Below are positions 10,499 through 21,528 of a stretch of DNA of 64,000 nt, piece by piece. Position 1 is the first letter of the stretch. The number at the start of each line of letters is the position of its first letter. Position numbers and translations under genes: made by a program. Source of the stretch: Aquarana catesbeiana (lineage: Eukaryota; Chordata; Amphibia; Anura; Ranidae). The notes below the pieces were generated by a model. It saw only the letters and a program-made list of their open reading frames with translations. It had not been told where the DNA came from and made no database searches. The stretch is taken from positions 106,109,167 through 106,173,166 of the forward strand of contig NC_133327.1 in assembly GCF_042186555.1 (NCBI RefSeq), read 5' to 3'.

Positions 10499-11611
10499 AA
10501 TAACCCCTTGCTACTACTTAATCTATAAGCATTACAATTAAATGAATACATTTTGGATGCATTGACATTAAAAGCCAGAAGCTCTGGGTTATCAGCAGTG
10601 TCTCTCAAACTTTAAAGACAAATACAAAGTGGGCCTATCTTTACGTCTCTGTCTATCCAACAAGGATTATTATCTCCACAATACTTGATGGAGTCAGGTA
10701 TGGCAGGTGTTAGAATGTATAGGTGATGTAAGAGGTATCTGCAACGCTGTGTATTGCACATTTCTGCTTTTTTTTACCTTTTTCTTTGTAAGTGCCCATT
10801 TGGCTATTTAATAAATTCATTATTTAAACGGTTTGCACTATGGGAGATCCTTCTTTTATCCCCTCATATGCCCGTTTTCCATCAATGGCTGTGAATCCGA
10901 AACCCATCATTTGGAATGCACTATTTGGAGAAACACTACTGGCTATCACTGTCTCTAAAGGTCAGGAGATCCATAGATGTCACCCAGCTAAGCTGATTGC
11001 CAACGATGTATATACTTCATATTGAGATAAGAGTCCAGAGAGCATTAAGTGCTGTTTATGAAGATCCCCGATTGAAGATACCCTTTGATGACACGTTCAG
11101 CACTTTATTTATTTTTTTGTCTATTTTAAACACAGTGGACTATTATTATACTATATACTGTAGTTCTATATATTTGAGCTATCTGGGACTTCATGCTTAT
11201 TTGCACACTTTGTTTATCTATTTATTAGCTATTTGCACATTACGTTATTTGCACAGGAGTTTATTTTGTATTTTGCAATATTTTTGTCATTTTGCACAGT
11301 ACACTTCATTGCATAAATTTGCACAGAATTATATTTTACATAGGAGATTTTTTCATTTGTTCACAGGTAACATGCATTTATTCTATTAAGTTGCGCTGAT
11401 CTTTTTTTATCCTAGAATGTATATACTGTTTACAAGTATTGATAGACACACATTTTGTGTCAACCAGGATTTAAGTCAGGGCATTTAAACGATGCAGATA
11501 TTTCAAGCTAGGACCCCTGTCGAATTTTGATTTCTGTCTGTTGCAGATCTTTCCTCACTTCTTGTCTGGTAAAATCATTGTCAGCAGGAAAAGAAATGAG
11601 GATAAATCTCC
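10499..11611. other. AT-rich stretch, possibly retroelement-derived
   Basis: 11100-11400 contains recurring TTTGCACA motifs and TAAGTTGCGCTGATCTTTTTTT, a style seen in terminal regions of frog retroelements, but no protein or boundary supports a class. Two short open frames here have no domain. Confidence 0.25.
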
Positions 11612-11887
11612 GTAGCCTCCCTGACAGTATTCCCGAGTGTGGCTCGGGGTTAAATTTTAGCACCATTAGCGTTAACCCTGAGCCACACTCGGGATTACAT
11701 CTCAGGATCTTGGTGCAGGTTGCTTACCTTGTCCCCAGGATCCTGCGATATCCCCCCGCGCTGTCTGCGGGCTCCGTCCTCTGCCCAAAGCCTCTCTGTG
11801 CCAGGCTCCGTCGTTCCCTGCGAGCGTCGTGACGCACGGGGGCAGAGCCTGGTGGCAAATTCAAAAAATGTAAAAATCTAACACATA

Positions 11888-11920
11888 CAGTACTGTAATC
11901 TTACAGATTACAGTACTGTA
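11888..11920. repeat. Perfect-type palindrome beside the L1 insertion
   Basis: TACAGTACTGTAATC pairs with GATTACAGTACTGTA across a short loop. It ends two bases before the 17-bp target duplication of the L1 starts, so the insertion lies at the foot of a potential cruciform. Confidence 0.85.
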
Positions 11921-12100
11921 TGAAATCATTTCACTTCCGGGGGGGCAGGAGGGGGAGCCTAGCGGAGCAGACATGCATTGTTAGAGCTCCACACCGCTGA
12001 GGAGAGAAGTGAAGGACAAAGCGGAGCCTGCAGGCTCAAAAGGTATCCATTTGAACCTTTTTGCCCCAGGGAACAAACTGTGAAAGTTTGGGCAGGAAAT

Positions 12101-13168
12101 ATGGTACTGGGAGGAAACCGTAGCAGAAATAAAAATCACCTCACAAAGAGCTCACAGGCACTCACTGCAGCTGAAGCAGCTCCAGTCACCTCACAAGATA
12201 CAGCATCAGGGCGCTCTCACAGACAGAAAATGTCACAGCAAGACTCTCCATTTGAGTCAGATACAGAACAAATCCTCTCACAAACTTCTCCACAAGCCTC
12301 CTCAGCATCCCCAGTAATATTATTACAATTTGAAAAGATGCTTCATAAGGCTTTAAAACAAACCTCAGACCAAATAACAAAAAGCCTAACCAAAGAAATA
12401 AGAGAGCTGGGAAACCGCACCGCAGCCCTAGAAATAAAAATGGATGAAATTGAAATTACAACCCAAGTAAATATAAGAGAATTGGAACAATTAAAAGAAG
12501 AGAATTTAATACTTCAAACTAAGCTCGAAGATTACGAAAATAGAGCCAGACGTTCAAACTTGCGCATAAGGGGAATACCTGAAACTGTGACAGACCTGCA
12601 ATCTACTATTACTGCTCTATTACAAGAACTAAAGCCAGATATCCCTATTGAACGTTTAGAACTGGACAGAGTACACAGAGCCCTCACAGCCAAAAAGAAA
12701 GATGGACCCCCACGTGATATAATCACAAAATTTCATTATTACAGAACGAAAGAACAAATACTAATTGCTGCAAGAGAAAAAAAGGAACTTAATTTTCAAG
12801 GACACAATTATCAAATTTTTGCTGACCTATCCCAACTTACTATTACTAAAAGACGATCCATGAAACCCCAACTAATGGAACTGCAAAGCCACAACATTAT
12901 GTATCAATGGGGCTTCCCCTTTTCAGTCAGATTTAACTACCAAGGTACAATTTACAGAAGCAGATCAGCAGATGAACTACAACAAACCCTTTTAAAATTA
13001 AATCTGACAGAACCCACAAGCAGCAACACTCCCACACGCAGAAGAATGGCATCATCTTCACCTTCAGGCAGCACCCAGAAAATTTCAGAACAAAATGGTA
13101 ATCATCATTCTCACAAAAGAGGCCGTTATGCCACATCATCCATGGACCAAGAAGATTCAATGGACTGA
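12101..13168 (+). CDS. LINE ORF1 protein (L1-type RNA-binding chaperone)
   Basis: ORF1p binds LINE RNA and forms the ribonucleoprotein with ORF2p in the cytoplasm. The open frame extends to 11978, but the first ATG is at 12101, giving 355 residues. The N-terminal third is polar. About residues 95-155 form a coiled coil rich in heptad-spaced I/L (RELGNRTAALEIKMDEIEI, then IRELEQLKEENLILQTKL). It leads straight into the L1-family signature DYENRARRSNLRIRGIPE, the start of the RRM-like domain, followed by LDRVHRAL and a C-terminal domain with DIITKFHYYRTKEQILIAAR. This coil-RRM-CTD order matches L1 ORF1p (Transposase_22 family). The tail is basic and Ser-rich. No frameshift. The nearest alternative, a host protein, is excluded by the context. 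Confidence 0.9.
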   Translation: MVLGGNRSRNKNHLTKSSQALTAAEAAPVTSQDTASGRSHRQKMSQQDSPFESDTEQILSQTSPQASSASPVILLQFEKMLHKALKQTSDQITKSLTKEIRELGNRTAALEIKMDEIEITTQVNIRELEQLKEENLILQTKLEDYENRARRSNLRIRGIPETVTDLQSTITALLQELKPDIPIERLELDRVHRALTAKKKDGPPRDIITKFHYYRTKEQILIAAREKKELNFQGHNYQIFADLSQLTITKRRSMKPQLMELQSHNIMYQWGFPFSVRFNYQGTIYRSRSADELQQTLLKLNLTEPTSSNTPTRRRMASSSPSGSTQKISEQNGNHHSHKRGRYATSSMDQEDSMD

Positions 13169-14114
13169 CATCCTAATTCCTGATATCTCTTCATTTATTA
13201 TACTAAGAGATGGTTCTCTATAAAAAACCTGTATTTATAACTGAATGTAACTGCATTCTGATAGTCACACACTGTGTGGGATCATGTTACATTCCAGTTA
13301 TATTTCTTATTACTTCTGATTCATATAGCCTTAGAATATATAAGTGAAATAAGGAAATTCTTGTTCAGTTATATATTATCAGGTAATAACAATAGATTTA
13401 TTACTTTTTAGGACAAATATGTTCAATAATCCAGAAGTAATGGAAGCTTTTTCTTTCTTTTCTTAAAACAAATATATTATTACCTAACTAGTTCCTAGAA
13501 TTATGTTTTTGTTTATTCTAATCTGAAGCAATACAACCTCAATTTTATGAGTTAACATATCTAAACAGTTACATATGAATAAAATATGTAATTGTTTACT
13601 CTAAAAGGGTTAAAATCCCAAAATAATTCAAACTATCTTCATCAATACCAAAGTTATTAACAGTACCTTTCTAACTGAATTATTTAGCCTAGGGCAAGAC
13701 TAACCATATACAACCTCCCTGGAATAAATAATTTCGACAAAAACCATATTCTGCACTCCAATTAATGAAACATCATTTTGATGTCTTTTGACATAGCACT
13801 TCTCTCCTGTAAGCGGAAGATCCGTGTACCCCCATTAGCCCTCCTCATTCTCCCAACCATATTATGTGGGAGTGTGACAAAGGCACTTATTCCCCTGAGA
13901 GAGATATTTATTCTCTTTCACGGGTAAATTGTGATTACTTGCAAAAAATAATTTATACAATGTATCATCTAATCTCATATGTTTTTTGTTTACTCTTTAC
14001 TCCAGAATTCACTGGTTTCTTTTCTATCTATTCATCTCTTCAGTCCACACAGGTTGATCTGCGCAGTCAGCTCTGCATAACAAAAAGTAAGTCAAAACTA
14101 TTTGATCTATTGCC
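13169..14114 (+). other. LINE inter-ORF spacer, 946 bp
   Basis: The gap between ORF1 stop and ORF2 start is AT-rich. It includes an 87-codon frame (13864-14127) overlapping ORF2's start in another frame; this frame lacks a domain. The spacer is far longer than in mammalian L1. It could hold signals for ORF2 translation, but nothing specific is visible. Confidence 0.6.
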
Positions 14115-17100
14115 ATGGTACCACTGAATATACTTTCCCTGAATGTTCAGGGAATAAATGTCCCTCAAAAAAGGACCAAAGCCTTCCGTACTTTCCATAA
14201 CAAGAAGGCTCACATAGTATGCCTCCAAGAAACACACTTCACCAAAGATTCTACTCCAAAATATATTTCTCCTTTTTATCAACAAATTTACACGGCTTCG
14301 GCCTGTACCAAGCAAAGGGGAACTCTAATTGCATTTCACCGATCCACACCATTCACCTTATCATCAGAAATTAAAGACCCAGAAGGTAGATACCTGATAC
14401 TCATGGGTTATATAATGGATACAGCAATCACGGTGATTTCCTACTACGCTCCTAACAAACAACCTACACCATTCCTCTCACATATATTACAAGTGATTAA
14501 TACACACAAAATAGGAACAGTGATAATGTGCGGGGATTCGAACCAGGTCCTCCTCCCATTTCTAGATAAATCACCTTTTACACCATCCAAAATAACCTCT
14601 AGATTACCTTTTTCTCAACTTCTTTCCAAATACAATCTGGTAGATTCGTGGAGAGAAAGTAACCCAATGAAAAAGAAATTCACTTATTTCTCGCACCCTC
14701 ATCAAACCTTCACCAGAATAGATCATATTTTTCTAACAATAGGAATGATACCAGAAATTATTGCATCAGATATAATTCCGATTCCGTGGTCTGACCATAA
14801 TGCAGTATACACTACTATAGCCTCAGCCATACCAAAAGCGCATGACCCAACGTGGTACTTACCGGACATAATGCTCAAACACCCACTACATCAGATGGCC
14901 ATTGAACAAGCTTTAAAGGAATACATATCAATTAATAATACAACAGACATCTCCCCAATAACACTGTGGGAAGCTCATAAGCCTGTCTTGCGTGGTACAA
15001 TACAAAGACAAATGGCACTATTTAAACGGGAACGCAAAAATCTAGCAAAAAAACTAGAACTCAATTTTAATGCAGCCTACATATCATTTCAAGATAATCC
15101 ATCTCAGAGTACAAAATCTCATCTGGAAAAATCTAGATTGGAATACGATCTATTTCTCACTGAGTCAGTTGATAAATCCCTCAAACGCTCCAAACACAAT
15201 TTCTACATGAATACAAACAAACCAGGTACATATTTGGCTCGGGCATTAAATTCAACTAACAAATCTTTCAAACCAATAGGTTTGAAATTATCAAAAAATG
15301 TTTATACTTGTAATCCAGTTAAAATAGTCCATAAATTTCACTCACATCTCGCAACTTTATACAAGACAAACAATGAATTTAATCCTACAGAGGCTGAATC
15401 CTTCTTCTCAAAAATAACCTTACCTGAGTTATCTAAGAATCAAAAAAGCAGTTTGGATGAGCCTATAACTATAGATGAAGTTGCTAACGCCATAAAAGAC
15501 CTAAAACTTAACAAAAGACCAGGCCCAGACGGCTACTCGGCTTTATACTATAAAACATTCTCAGAAATACTCTCTCCCATTCTCACTGAAACTTTTAACA
15601 AACTTCTAGATGGACATTCTTTTCGGCAAGAAACACTAATGGCAATTGTTTGTATGATCCCAAAACCCCTTTCTGATGATACTTCCTGTGTGAATTATCG
15701 GCCTATCTCTCTGTTAAACCTCGATATTAAATTATTAGCAAAAATAATAGCAAAACGCCTCAATAGCATTATAGGAAAATTAATACATAGAGATCAAGTA
15801 GGCTTCATGCCAAATAGACAGGCAGGCGATAATATACGCAGGGCAGTGTTATTGGCACATATTGCTAAAAAACGGAAAATCCCTTTATGTTTTCTATCTC
15901 TCGATATTAAGAGGGCATTTGACACAGTATCCTGGCAATATATGCAATATTCATTACAAAAATGGGGTTTTGGACCCCACTTTTTAACATGGATCAAAGC
16001 ATTATATAATAAACCCAAAGCCTATATAAAATATGCTGGATACAAATCTGAAGCCTTTAATATCGAAAGAGGTACCCGACAGGGTTGCCCATTATCTCCC
16101 TTATTATTTGCCCTTATACTCGAACCTATGGCCCAATACATCAGAACAAACCAAACTATAACTGGCATTGAAGTAGGAGGTATTACACACAAACTATGTA
16201 TATTTGCAGACGATATATTACTTTTTCTATCATCACCACAGGTCTCTGGTCCTAACTTAATACCAGCTCTTGATGGATTTGCAGCCCTATCCGGCCTTAT
16301 GATTAATCCTAAGAAATGCTTAGTGCTTAATATTTCACTCACAAACATGGAATTGATCCCGGCTAGGGCTGCACTCCCATTCACATGGGCAGAAAAATCA
16401 ATCCCATATCTTGGAATTCATTTAACAGCATCTCATTCTGACTTATTCTCAACCAATTATCCTCCTGTATTAAGACAGATCACAGATTTAATAAAACAAT
16501 GGTCGCAACTTCCTTTATCCTGGATAGGGAAGATTAATGCAATCAAAATGACTATTCTACCCAAATTGCTTTATCTATTCAGAGTCCCCCCTATTCCAAT
16601 TCCTTCCTATTTTTTGAGAATAGTACAAAAAAGAGCAACTTCGTTTATATGGGGCTCTTCTAAACCACGTATACCTCTACACACACTACATCTTCCCAAA
16701 AATAAAGGAGGCCTGGGATACCCTAATTTTACTAACTACTACAGAGCAGCACATTTGGCCAGTCTGTCCAAATACCATGCAAAACAGGAAATCCCATTAT
16801 GGGTATTTATAGAGGCTTCAGAAAATGACCCTCTATTAATATCAAATTTATTATGGCTTGATCCTAAAGACCGCTTTAAAATTCATAATCCCATAACTAA
16901 ACACTTCTTATCTCTCTGGGATAAACTAAAAACCAAATATCAGTTACAATCTCCACACAATCCTCTCCTTTCTTTTATCAGAAATCCGGCCTTTTATCCG
17001 GCATGGATCTACCCAAATTCTTTTAAAGCTTGGACAACATCAGGCATTCAGACACTAAATGACTTCATAGCATCTAAATCATTCCTTTCATTCCCATCGC

Positions 17101-17906
17101 TTAGAGAAAAATATGATCTACCAAACTCTGAGATATTTAGATATCTCCAAATCAAAAATTTCTATACACCATTTCTAAAGGGGGATACACCATTATCCCA
17201 ATTATCCATTTTTGAATCAATCTGTACAAAAGATCCATTTGCTAAAGGTACAATTTCATCACTTTATAATCAATTATATGGAGTAGCAAATCTTAATAGA
17301 CCCTCTTACGTTCAGAGGTGGGAGGAGGACCTGGGACGAACTTTAGAAGACACGGACTGGTCTAACATATGGCTCACATCTAAGTCATCTTCACCCAACA
17401 TCTTAGCACTGGAGACAAATTATAAAGTCCTAACTCGCTGGTACCTTGTACCCGCTAGAGTGGCAAAATATTCACCTAATACCTCAGCTCTTTGTTTTCA
17501 AGGATGCCCAGAAATAGACACATATTTACACATATGGTGGACGTGCCCAGTAATCCAAACCTTCTGGAAGGAAGTCTTCGTGATTGCATCTAAAATATTT
17601 AAAAAAATAATACAACCAGATCCATATTTAACTTTACTTAATCTAAAACCGGAATGGTTAACACTCTCTCAATTCAAACTTATGATCCAACTAATAACGG
17701 CTGCAAAACAAACAGTGGCCAAGGCATGGAAATCTCCTACATTGGTACTAGCAGAAACAATTCACAGAATGAATAATACAATGTCCCATGCTAAGATGGT
17801 AGCCATCGATCAAAATCAAATTCCAAAATTTGAAAAACTTTGGCATCCTTGGATAAAACAACAGTTCCTGTCAAACTTCAATGACTCTGTCCTGTTGCCA
17901 TGGTAA
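14115..17906 (+). CDS. LINE ORF2 protein: AP endonuclease and reverse transcriptase
   Basis: The 1263-residue ORF2p nicks target DNA and primes reverse transcription from the nick (TPRT), in the nucleus. The endonuclease (about 1-235) begins LNILSLNVQG and has CLQETHF with the catalytic Glu near 39, YYAPN, GDSN near 141, RIDHIFL near 200 and SDHNAVY near 226. The reverse transcriptase (about 440-760) has RPGPDGYSALYY, NYRPISLLN, DQVGFMPNRQAGDN, SLDIKRAFDTVSW (first Asp), RGTRQGCPLSPLLFAL and FADD near 696, then YLGIHL. The C-terminal end has a Cys-His cluster C-x3-C-x7-H-x4-C near 1126-1142 as in L1 ORF2. All catalytic residues seen are present and there is no stop. Length is typical. ATG at 14115 immediately precedes the endonuclease, so the start is convincing. 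Confidence 0.93.
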   Translation: MVPLNILSLNVQGINVPQKRTKAFRTFHNKKAHIVCLQETHFTKDSTPKYISPFYQQIYTASACTKQRGTLIAFHRSTPFTLSSEIKDPEGRYLILMGYIMDTAITVISYYAPNKQPTPFLSHILQVINTHKIGTVIMCGDSNQVLLPFLDKSPFTPSKITSRLPFSQLLSKYNLVDSWRESNPMKKKFTYFSHPHQTFTRIDHIFLTIGMIPEIIASDIIPIPWSDHNAVYTTIASAIPKAHDPTWYLPDIMLKHPLHQMAIEQALKEYISINNTTDISPITLWEAHKPVLRGTIQRQMALFKRERKNLAKKLELNFNAAYISFQDNPSQSTKSHLEKSRLEYDLFLTESVDKSLKRSKHNFYMNTNKPGTYLARALNSTNKSFKPIGLKLSKNVYTCNPVKIVHKFHSHLATLYKTNNEFNPTEAESFFSKITLPELSKNQKSSLDEPITIDEVANAIKDLKLNKRPGPDGYSALYYKTFSEILSPILTETFNKLLDGHSFRQETLMAIVCMIPKPLSDDTSCVNYRPISLLNLDIKLLAKIIAKRLNSIIGKLIHRDQVGFMPNRQAGDNIRRAVLLAHIAKKRKIPLCFLSLDIKRAFDTVSWQYMQYSLQKWGFGPHFLTWIKALYNKPKAYIKYAGYKSEAFNIERGTRQGCPLSPLLFALILEPMAQYIRTNQTITGIEVGGITHKLCIFADDILLFLSSPQVSGPNLIPALDGFAALSGLMINPKKCLVLNISLTNMELIPARAALPFTWAEKSIPYLGIHLTASHSDLFSTNYPPVLRQITDLIKQWSQLPLSWIGKINAIKMTILPKLLYLFRVPPIPIPSYFLRIVQKRATSFIWGSSKPRIPLHTLHLPKNKGGLGYPNFTNYYRAAHLASLSKYHAKQEIPLWVFIEASENDPLLISNLLWLDPKDRFKIHNPITKHFLSLWDKLKTKYQLQSPHNPLLSFIRNPAFYPAWIYPNSFKAWTTSGIQTLNDFIASKSFLSFPSLREKYDLPNSEIFRYLQIKNFYTPFLKGDTPLSQLSIFESICTKDPFAKGTISSLYNQLYGVANLNRPSYVQRWEEDLGRTLEDTDWSNIWLTSKSSSPNILALETNYKVLTRWYLVPARVAKYSPNTSALCFQGCPEIDTYLHIWWTCPVIQTFWKEVFVIASKIFKKIIQPDPYLTLLNLKPEWLTLSQFKLMIQLITAAKQTVAKAWKSPTLVLAETIHRMNNTMSHAKMVAIDQNQIPKFEKLWHPWIKQQFLSNFNDSVLLPW

Positions 17907-18335
17907 CAGATTAAATGACTTACAGAGACACCCATTCTAAGGCTTCAAAGAGAACTAAAAAGAATAATAAACTGACGAGCGGGACAACCTTGTGGACCAT
18001 ACCTCTACCTTTCAACCCTTTTTCTTCTTTCTCTTTCCTTTTCTCCACCTTACGATTAAAGCTCATTATCAGAATTTATTTGACCTATATACACTCTACT
18101 TGTAAACAATATGTATAGTAGGTATAAATCATTTAAATACCTACAAAAGTAACTAAGGAAATGATATATATCTTTAATTTAGGTTTACGTGAACCCAATG
18201 TTTAATATTTGAAATTTCATGATATTTACCTATATAAACCCTACTGTTAAACAATGAGCTTACTTTATAGATCCTTGTAAACTTACTTTATGTATCTTTA
18301 TAACATTGTATACTCAATAAACTTCTTTTGACAAG
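17907..18335 (+). other. LINE 3' UTR with polyadenylation signal
   Basis: AT-rich non-coding end with AATAAA at about 18317. Ends TTCTTTTGACAAG directly before the target duplication; there is no A-tract. Confidence 0.7.
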
Positions 18336-18555
18336 GAAATCATTTCACTTCCCTTCTGTCCCCAGTGCTTTGGCCCATGCCCTGCATGCAGTTTTATATT
18401 ATATATACTGTTCTTTCTGCCTGGAAACTTGAGATTGTCCATAGCAACCAAAAAGTGTCCCTTTACGTCAAAAGTGGCTTTAGACCAGCTAGAAAACAGC
18501 GATAATAAATTAGAACAGTTGCAGAATTGAGCGATAGTAAATCGTGGGGAAATTT

Positions 18556-18717
18556 ATTTTATCATTATTATATTATTATTTATTATTATTATACAGGCTT
18601 TATATAGCGCCAACAGTTTACGCAGCGCTTTACAACATTAAGGCAGACAGTACAATTACAATACAATTTAATACAGGAGGAATCAGAGGGCCCTGCTCGT
18701 TAGAGCTTACAATCTAT
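18556..18717 (-). mobile_element. SINE tail fragment
   Basis: Minus-strand reading gives GTAAACTGTTGGCGCTATATA then AGCCTGTATAATAATAATA, as in the copies at 5665 and 56113. It lies inside the TTAA-type DNA element. 5'-truncated. Confidence 0.72.
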
Positions 18718-18947
18718 ATTATTATTTTTTTAATTATTTATATTTATTTATTATATTATAATTTATGATTTTGTGTTTCAAACTTCATCATACCTGGGAT
18801 ATCTACTAGACTCTTGGTGGACAGATATAAGTGTGTTATTGCTAAGAATTACAGACCTACAATATAAAATGCCAAATTTCAATGCAAAATAATTGTACCG
18901 CTTTGAGACGCAAAAATCTGAAATAATCATACCACCAGGGAGGTTAA

Positions 18948-19430
18948 TGGAGCTCCAGAGGGGAAGATCAGTGGTAGACAAGTGGTGCAGTTGTGGATGA
19001 AGGGTTCAGAGGTAGAGAGAAAATAGAGGAAAAAATTACAGTGGATAACTCAGGGTAGTTTGTTAATTAAAATAACAAACATGGAATACTTATCTGCTCT
19101 GTGTAATGGTTTTTGAAAGAGCAGCCCCAATCCTCCTCTTTTGGGGTCCCCTGACAGCAGAACCGAAACTGGGGGGCACACGCCCCGGGTGACGCATCTA
19201 AGGGGCACCGCCAGGGGTTCTGTCACCCCCACCCGCACTGGGAAGCGCTGCTCTAAGGGTGTCACTGTCGCCCGCTGCATAGTTTGCCAAACACCGGAGA
19301 ACAAAATAGGAGGGAGACTGCACAGGCGCACTAGCGCTGAATAACTAAGCTTCTCTCGCCTGCCAGCGGGAGGCATTGCAGTGTGACTCTTCAGCATGGG
19401 AGAGCCTTTGTGGACCTGGAAGGCATTTAT
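18948..19430. other. GC-rich block, unclassified
   Basis: 19100-19400 is GC-rich with short palindromes (GGGGTGACGC... and GGTGTCACTG). It resembles the interior of some transposable element, but no ends or protein were recognised. Open frames on opposite strands overlap. Confidence 0.25.
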
Positions 19431-19444
19431 TAAGACAAGGAGAG

Positions 19445-21007
19445 GGGTTTGTGTGCAGAAGGCCCTGGACTAGGAAGCTGGGGTTGCGTCAGGGCTGGGC
19501 TCAGCCCTTCCTTCTCAAAGCTGGCCACTCAGCTGTTGGCTAATTGCCAGCTCCTTTCTCTCCACAGTGACTCACCTGTTGATGATATCCTGCTCGTCAG
19601 TCCTGACTACTTAAGCTGTCCAGCCCAGATGATCTCTGCCTTTGCCTCGGTCACATCTCTAGAGAAGCTCTCCTGGGTTCCTGTTAAAGACTTGCTTGGC
19701 TGACATTCCTTCTGGCTCCAGATCCTGCTTGCCGTTCTACTACACTCATTTCTGGCTCCCTGACGTTTTGGCTTGTCTGACTATCCATTCCGGTTCCTGA
19801 ACTCTGGCTATGTTTTGACTACCTTTACTCGGTTTACCTTTTTTTTATTATTATTATTATTATTATTGTTAAACAAGTGTGATTTAACTGTACTTCTGTC
19901 TCAGCCTGATTTATGGTTTCTGATAGGTTGGAATGGCAAAGAATTGGGGGGCCTGGGGGGTACAGAGAAGGCCTTGGACTGGGAGGGAAAGGAAGACGTG
20001 GACTGGGGGGTGGGGAGGAGGCCCTGGGCTGGGGGTGCAGTGGAGGCCCTGGGCTGAGAGGGGGGTGCGGTGGAGGACCTGGACTGAGAGGGGGTGCGGA
20101 GGAGGCCCTGGATATTGGGGTGAAGTGGGGGCTTACACTGATGGGGGTGCAGAGGAGGCCCTGGGCTGGGGGGTGCAGAAGAGGTCCTGGACTGGGAGGG
20201 TGCAGTGGAGGCCCTGGACTTGGGGGGTGCAGAGGAGGCCCTGGGCTGGGGTGGTGGTGCAGAAGAGGCCCTGGGCTGGGAGGGTGCAGAGGAGGCTCTG
20301 GACTGGGGGTGCAGAGGAGGCCCTGGACTGGGGAGGTGCAAAGGAGGGGTGCAGAGGAGGCCCTGGACTAGAAAAGGGTTGGTGTGGCAAAGACCCTGGA
20401 TTAGGAGGGGAGTTCAAGGAAGCCCTGGACTGGGAGGTGCAGAGGAGGCCCTGGACTAGCAGAGGAGTGCAGAGGAGGCCTTGAACTAGGGGATGCAGAG
20501 GAGGCCCTGGACTTGAAGGGGAGTACACAGGAGGCCCTGGACTGGGGGGGTGCAGAGGAGGCCCTGGACTGGGTGATGCAGTGGAGGCCCTGGACTAGAA
20601 GGGGAGTACATCGTAGGCCATAGACTGGGGGTGTAGAGGAGGCCCTGGACTTGAAAAGTGGGGTTGGTGTGGCAAAGGATCTGGATTCGGCGGGCAGGGT
20701 GCAGAGGAGGTTCTGAACCTGGGGGGGCTGTAGAGGGGGCATTGGACTAGGAGGGGAGTGCAGAGGAAGTGCTGGACTGGGAGGGGGGTGCCGAAGAGGA
20801 CCTTGACTAGGAAATGGTGGTTGGTGTGGCAAAGGCCCCTTGATGGGGGGCATACAAGGGAGATACTGAACTAGGTGAGGGGGTGCTTGGAGGTCCTAGA
20901 TTAGAAGAGGGGGTGTCTGGAGACCCTGAACTATGACAGCAGGTGTCTGGAGGCCTGAGACTGTGAGAAGGGGATAGTGGAAGCCCTCTGGACTGGGAAA
21001 GAGGGTG
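19445..21007. repeat. Minisatellite, variable 28-35-bp units
   Basis: Imperfect tandem units around GGTGCAGAGGAGGCCCTGGACTGGG fill about 19940-21007, over 30 copies with length changes. A single unit (GTGCAGAAGGCCCTGGACTAGG) also lies at 19459-19480, on the other side of the LTR-like block, so the array once extended there. Long open frames on both strands here are artefacts of the repeat. Confidence 0.9.
19485..19928 (+). mobile_element. Probable solo LTR
   Basis: Between minisatellite pieces lies a non-repetitive block ending in TATTATTATTATTGTTAAAC...GTCTCAGCCTGATTTATGG and pyrimidine-rich GGTTCCTGAACTCTGGC-like sequence, the style of an amphibian LTR polyadenylation end. No internal region or target duplication was confirmed. 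Confidence 0.35.
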
Positions 21008-21528
21008 CCTGAAGGCAGTGGCGTATCTAAGGTATGGCAGCCATGGCAAGTGCTATGGGCACCATGGGGGGAAGGGGCAGCAAAAATCCACCCTCCGCAT
21101 GAAAAAAACCCCCACCCGTCCTCCCGGACTAATATAGCCCCCAGGCTGCCCGCAGCACGGGTGATCTATCAGATAGCCGGCTGTCGGGCTCGGCTTAGGC
21201 TGAGGGAGGCTCTGTCAGCAGGGAGGGGCAGGGCAGGGAGCTCCACTAACGCTCTGACTCTGCCCCGCCCCATGTACTCTGTATGTGCTCGGAGCACTGA
21301 GATCGCCTCTTCTGGACCACGAATATTCCCGCCCCTACTGCCTCAAGCCCCGCCCCTACCATGGAAAGTTCCGTCTCCGGACCTCTGAGAGCGGGAGGTG
21401 AGCCCGGCTGGCCAGGTAGGTTTTTCTGCCTATAGACTCACTGTTACTAAACTCTCCCTGACAATGTTGTTTACCCCCCTGTATAGCTGTGCATTGCTGA
21501 AAGTTTACATTTTAAAATTGGCTACTTG

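Larger units (their letters stand above)
11939..18335 (+). mobile_element. Nearly intact L1/Tx1-type LINE
   Basis: A 6.4-kb non-LTR retrotransposon with short 5' UTR (about 160 bp), ORF1, a 946-bp spacer, ORF2 and a roughly 430-bp 3' UTR with AATAAA near its end. It is flanked by perfect copies of GAAATCATTTCACTTCC (11922-11938 and 18336-18352), so both boundaries are secure. Both reading frames are open throughout, pointing to recent insertion. The end TTTTGACAAG has no poly-A tail, unlike mammalian L1 and more like the Tx1 group, whose members often choose specific targets. Clade is inference. Confidence 0.9.
11612..18947. mobile_element. TTAA-type DNA element split by an L1 and a SINE
   Basis: Left end GTAGCCTCCCTGACAGTAT and right end ATACCACCAGGGAGGTTAA are inverted repeats (core CCTCCCTG). 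The right flank is TTAA; the left equivalent is mutated to GTAG. Left interior holds a stem CCCGAGTGTGGCTCGGGGTTA pairing with TAACCCTGAGCCACACTCGGG (11632-11694). The L1 at 11939-18335 and the SINE at 18556-18717 lie inside, so this element is older than both. It has no transposase of its own, so it is non-autonomous. Confidence 0.65.

Noticed and set aside
12532..13160. Minus-strand frames inside LINE ORF1
   Set aside because: Shadows of the plus-strand coding sequence.
19901..20853. Long overlapping open frames on both strands encoding Gly/Pro-rich repeats
   Set aside because: They follow from a G-rich minisatellite lacking stop codons; all frames look alike and no start context or domain exists.
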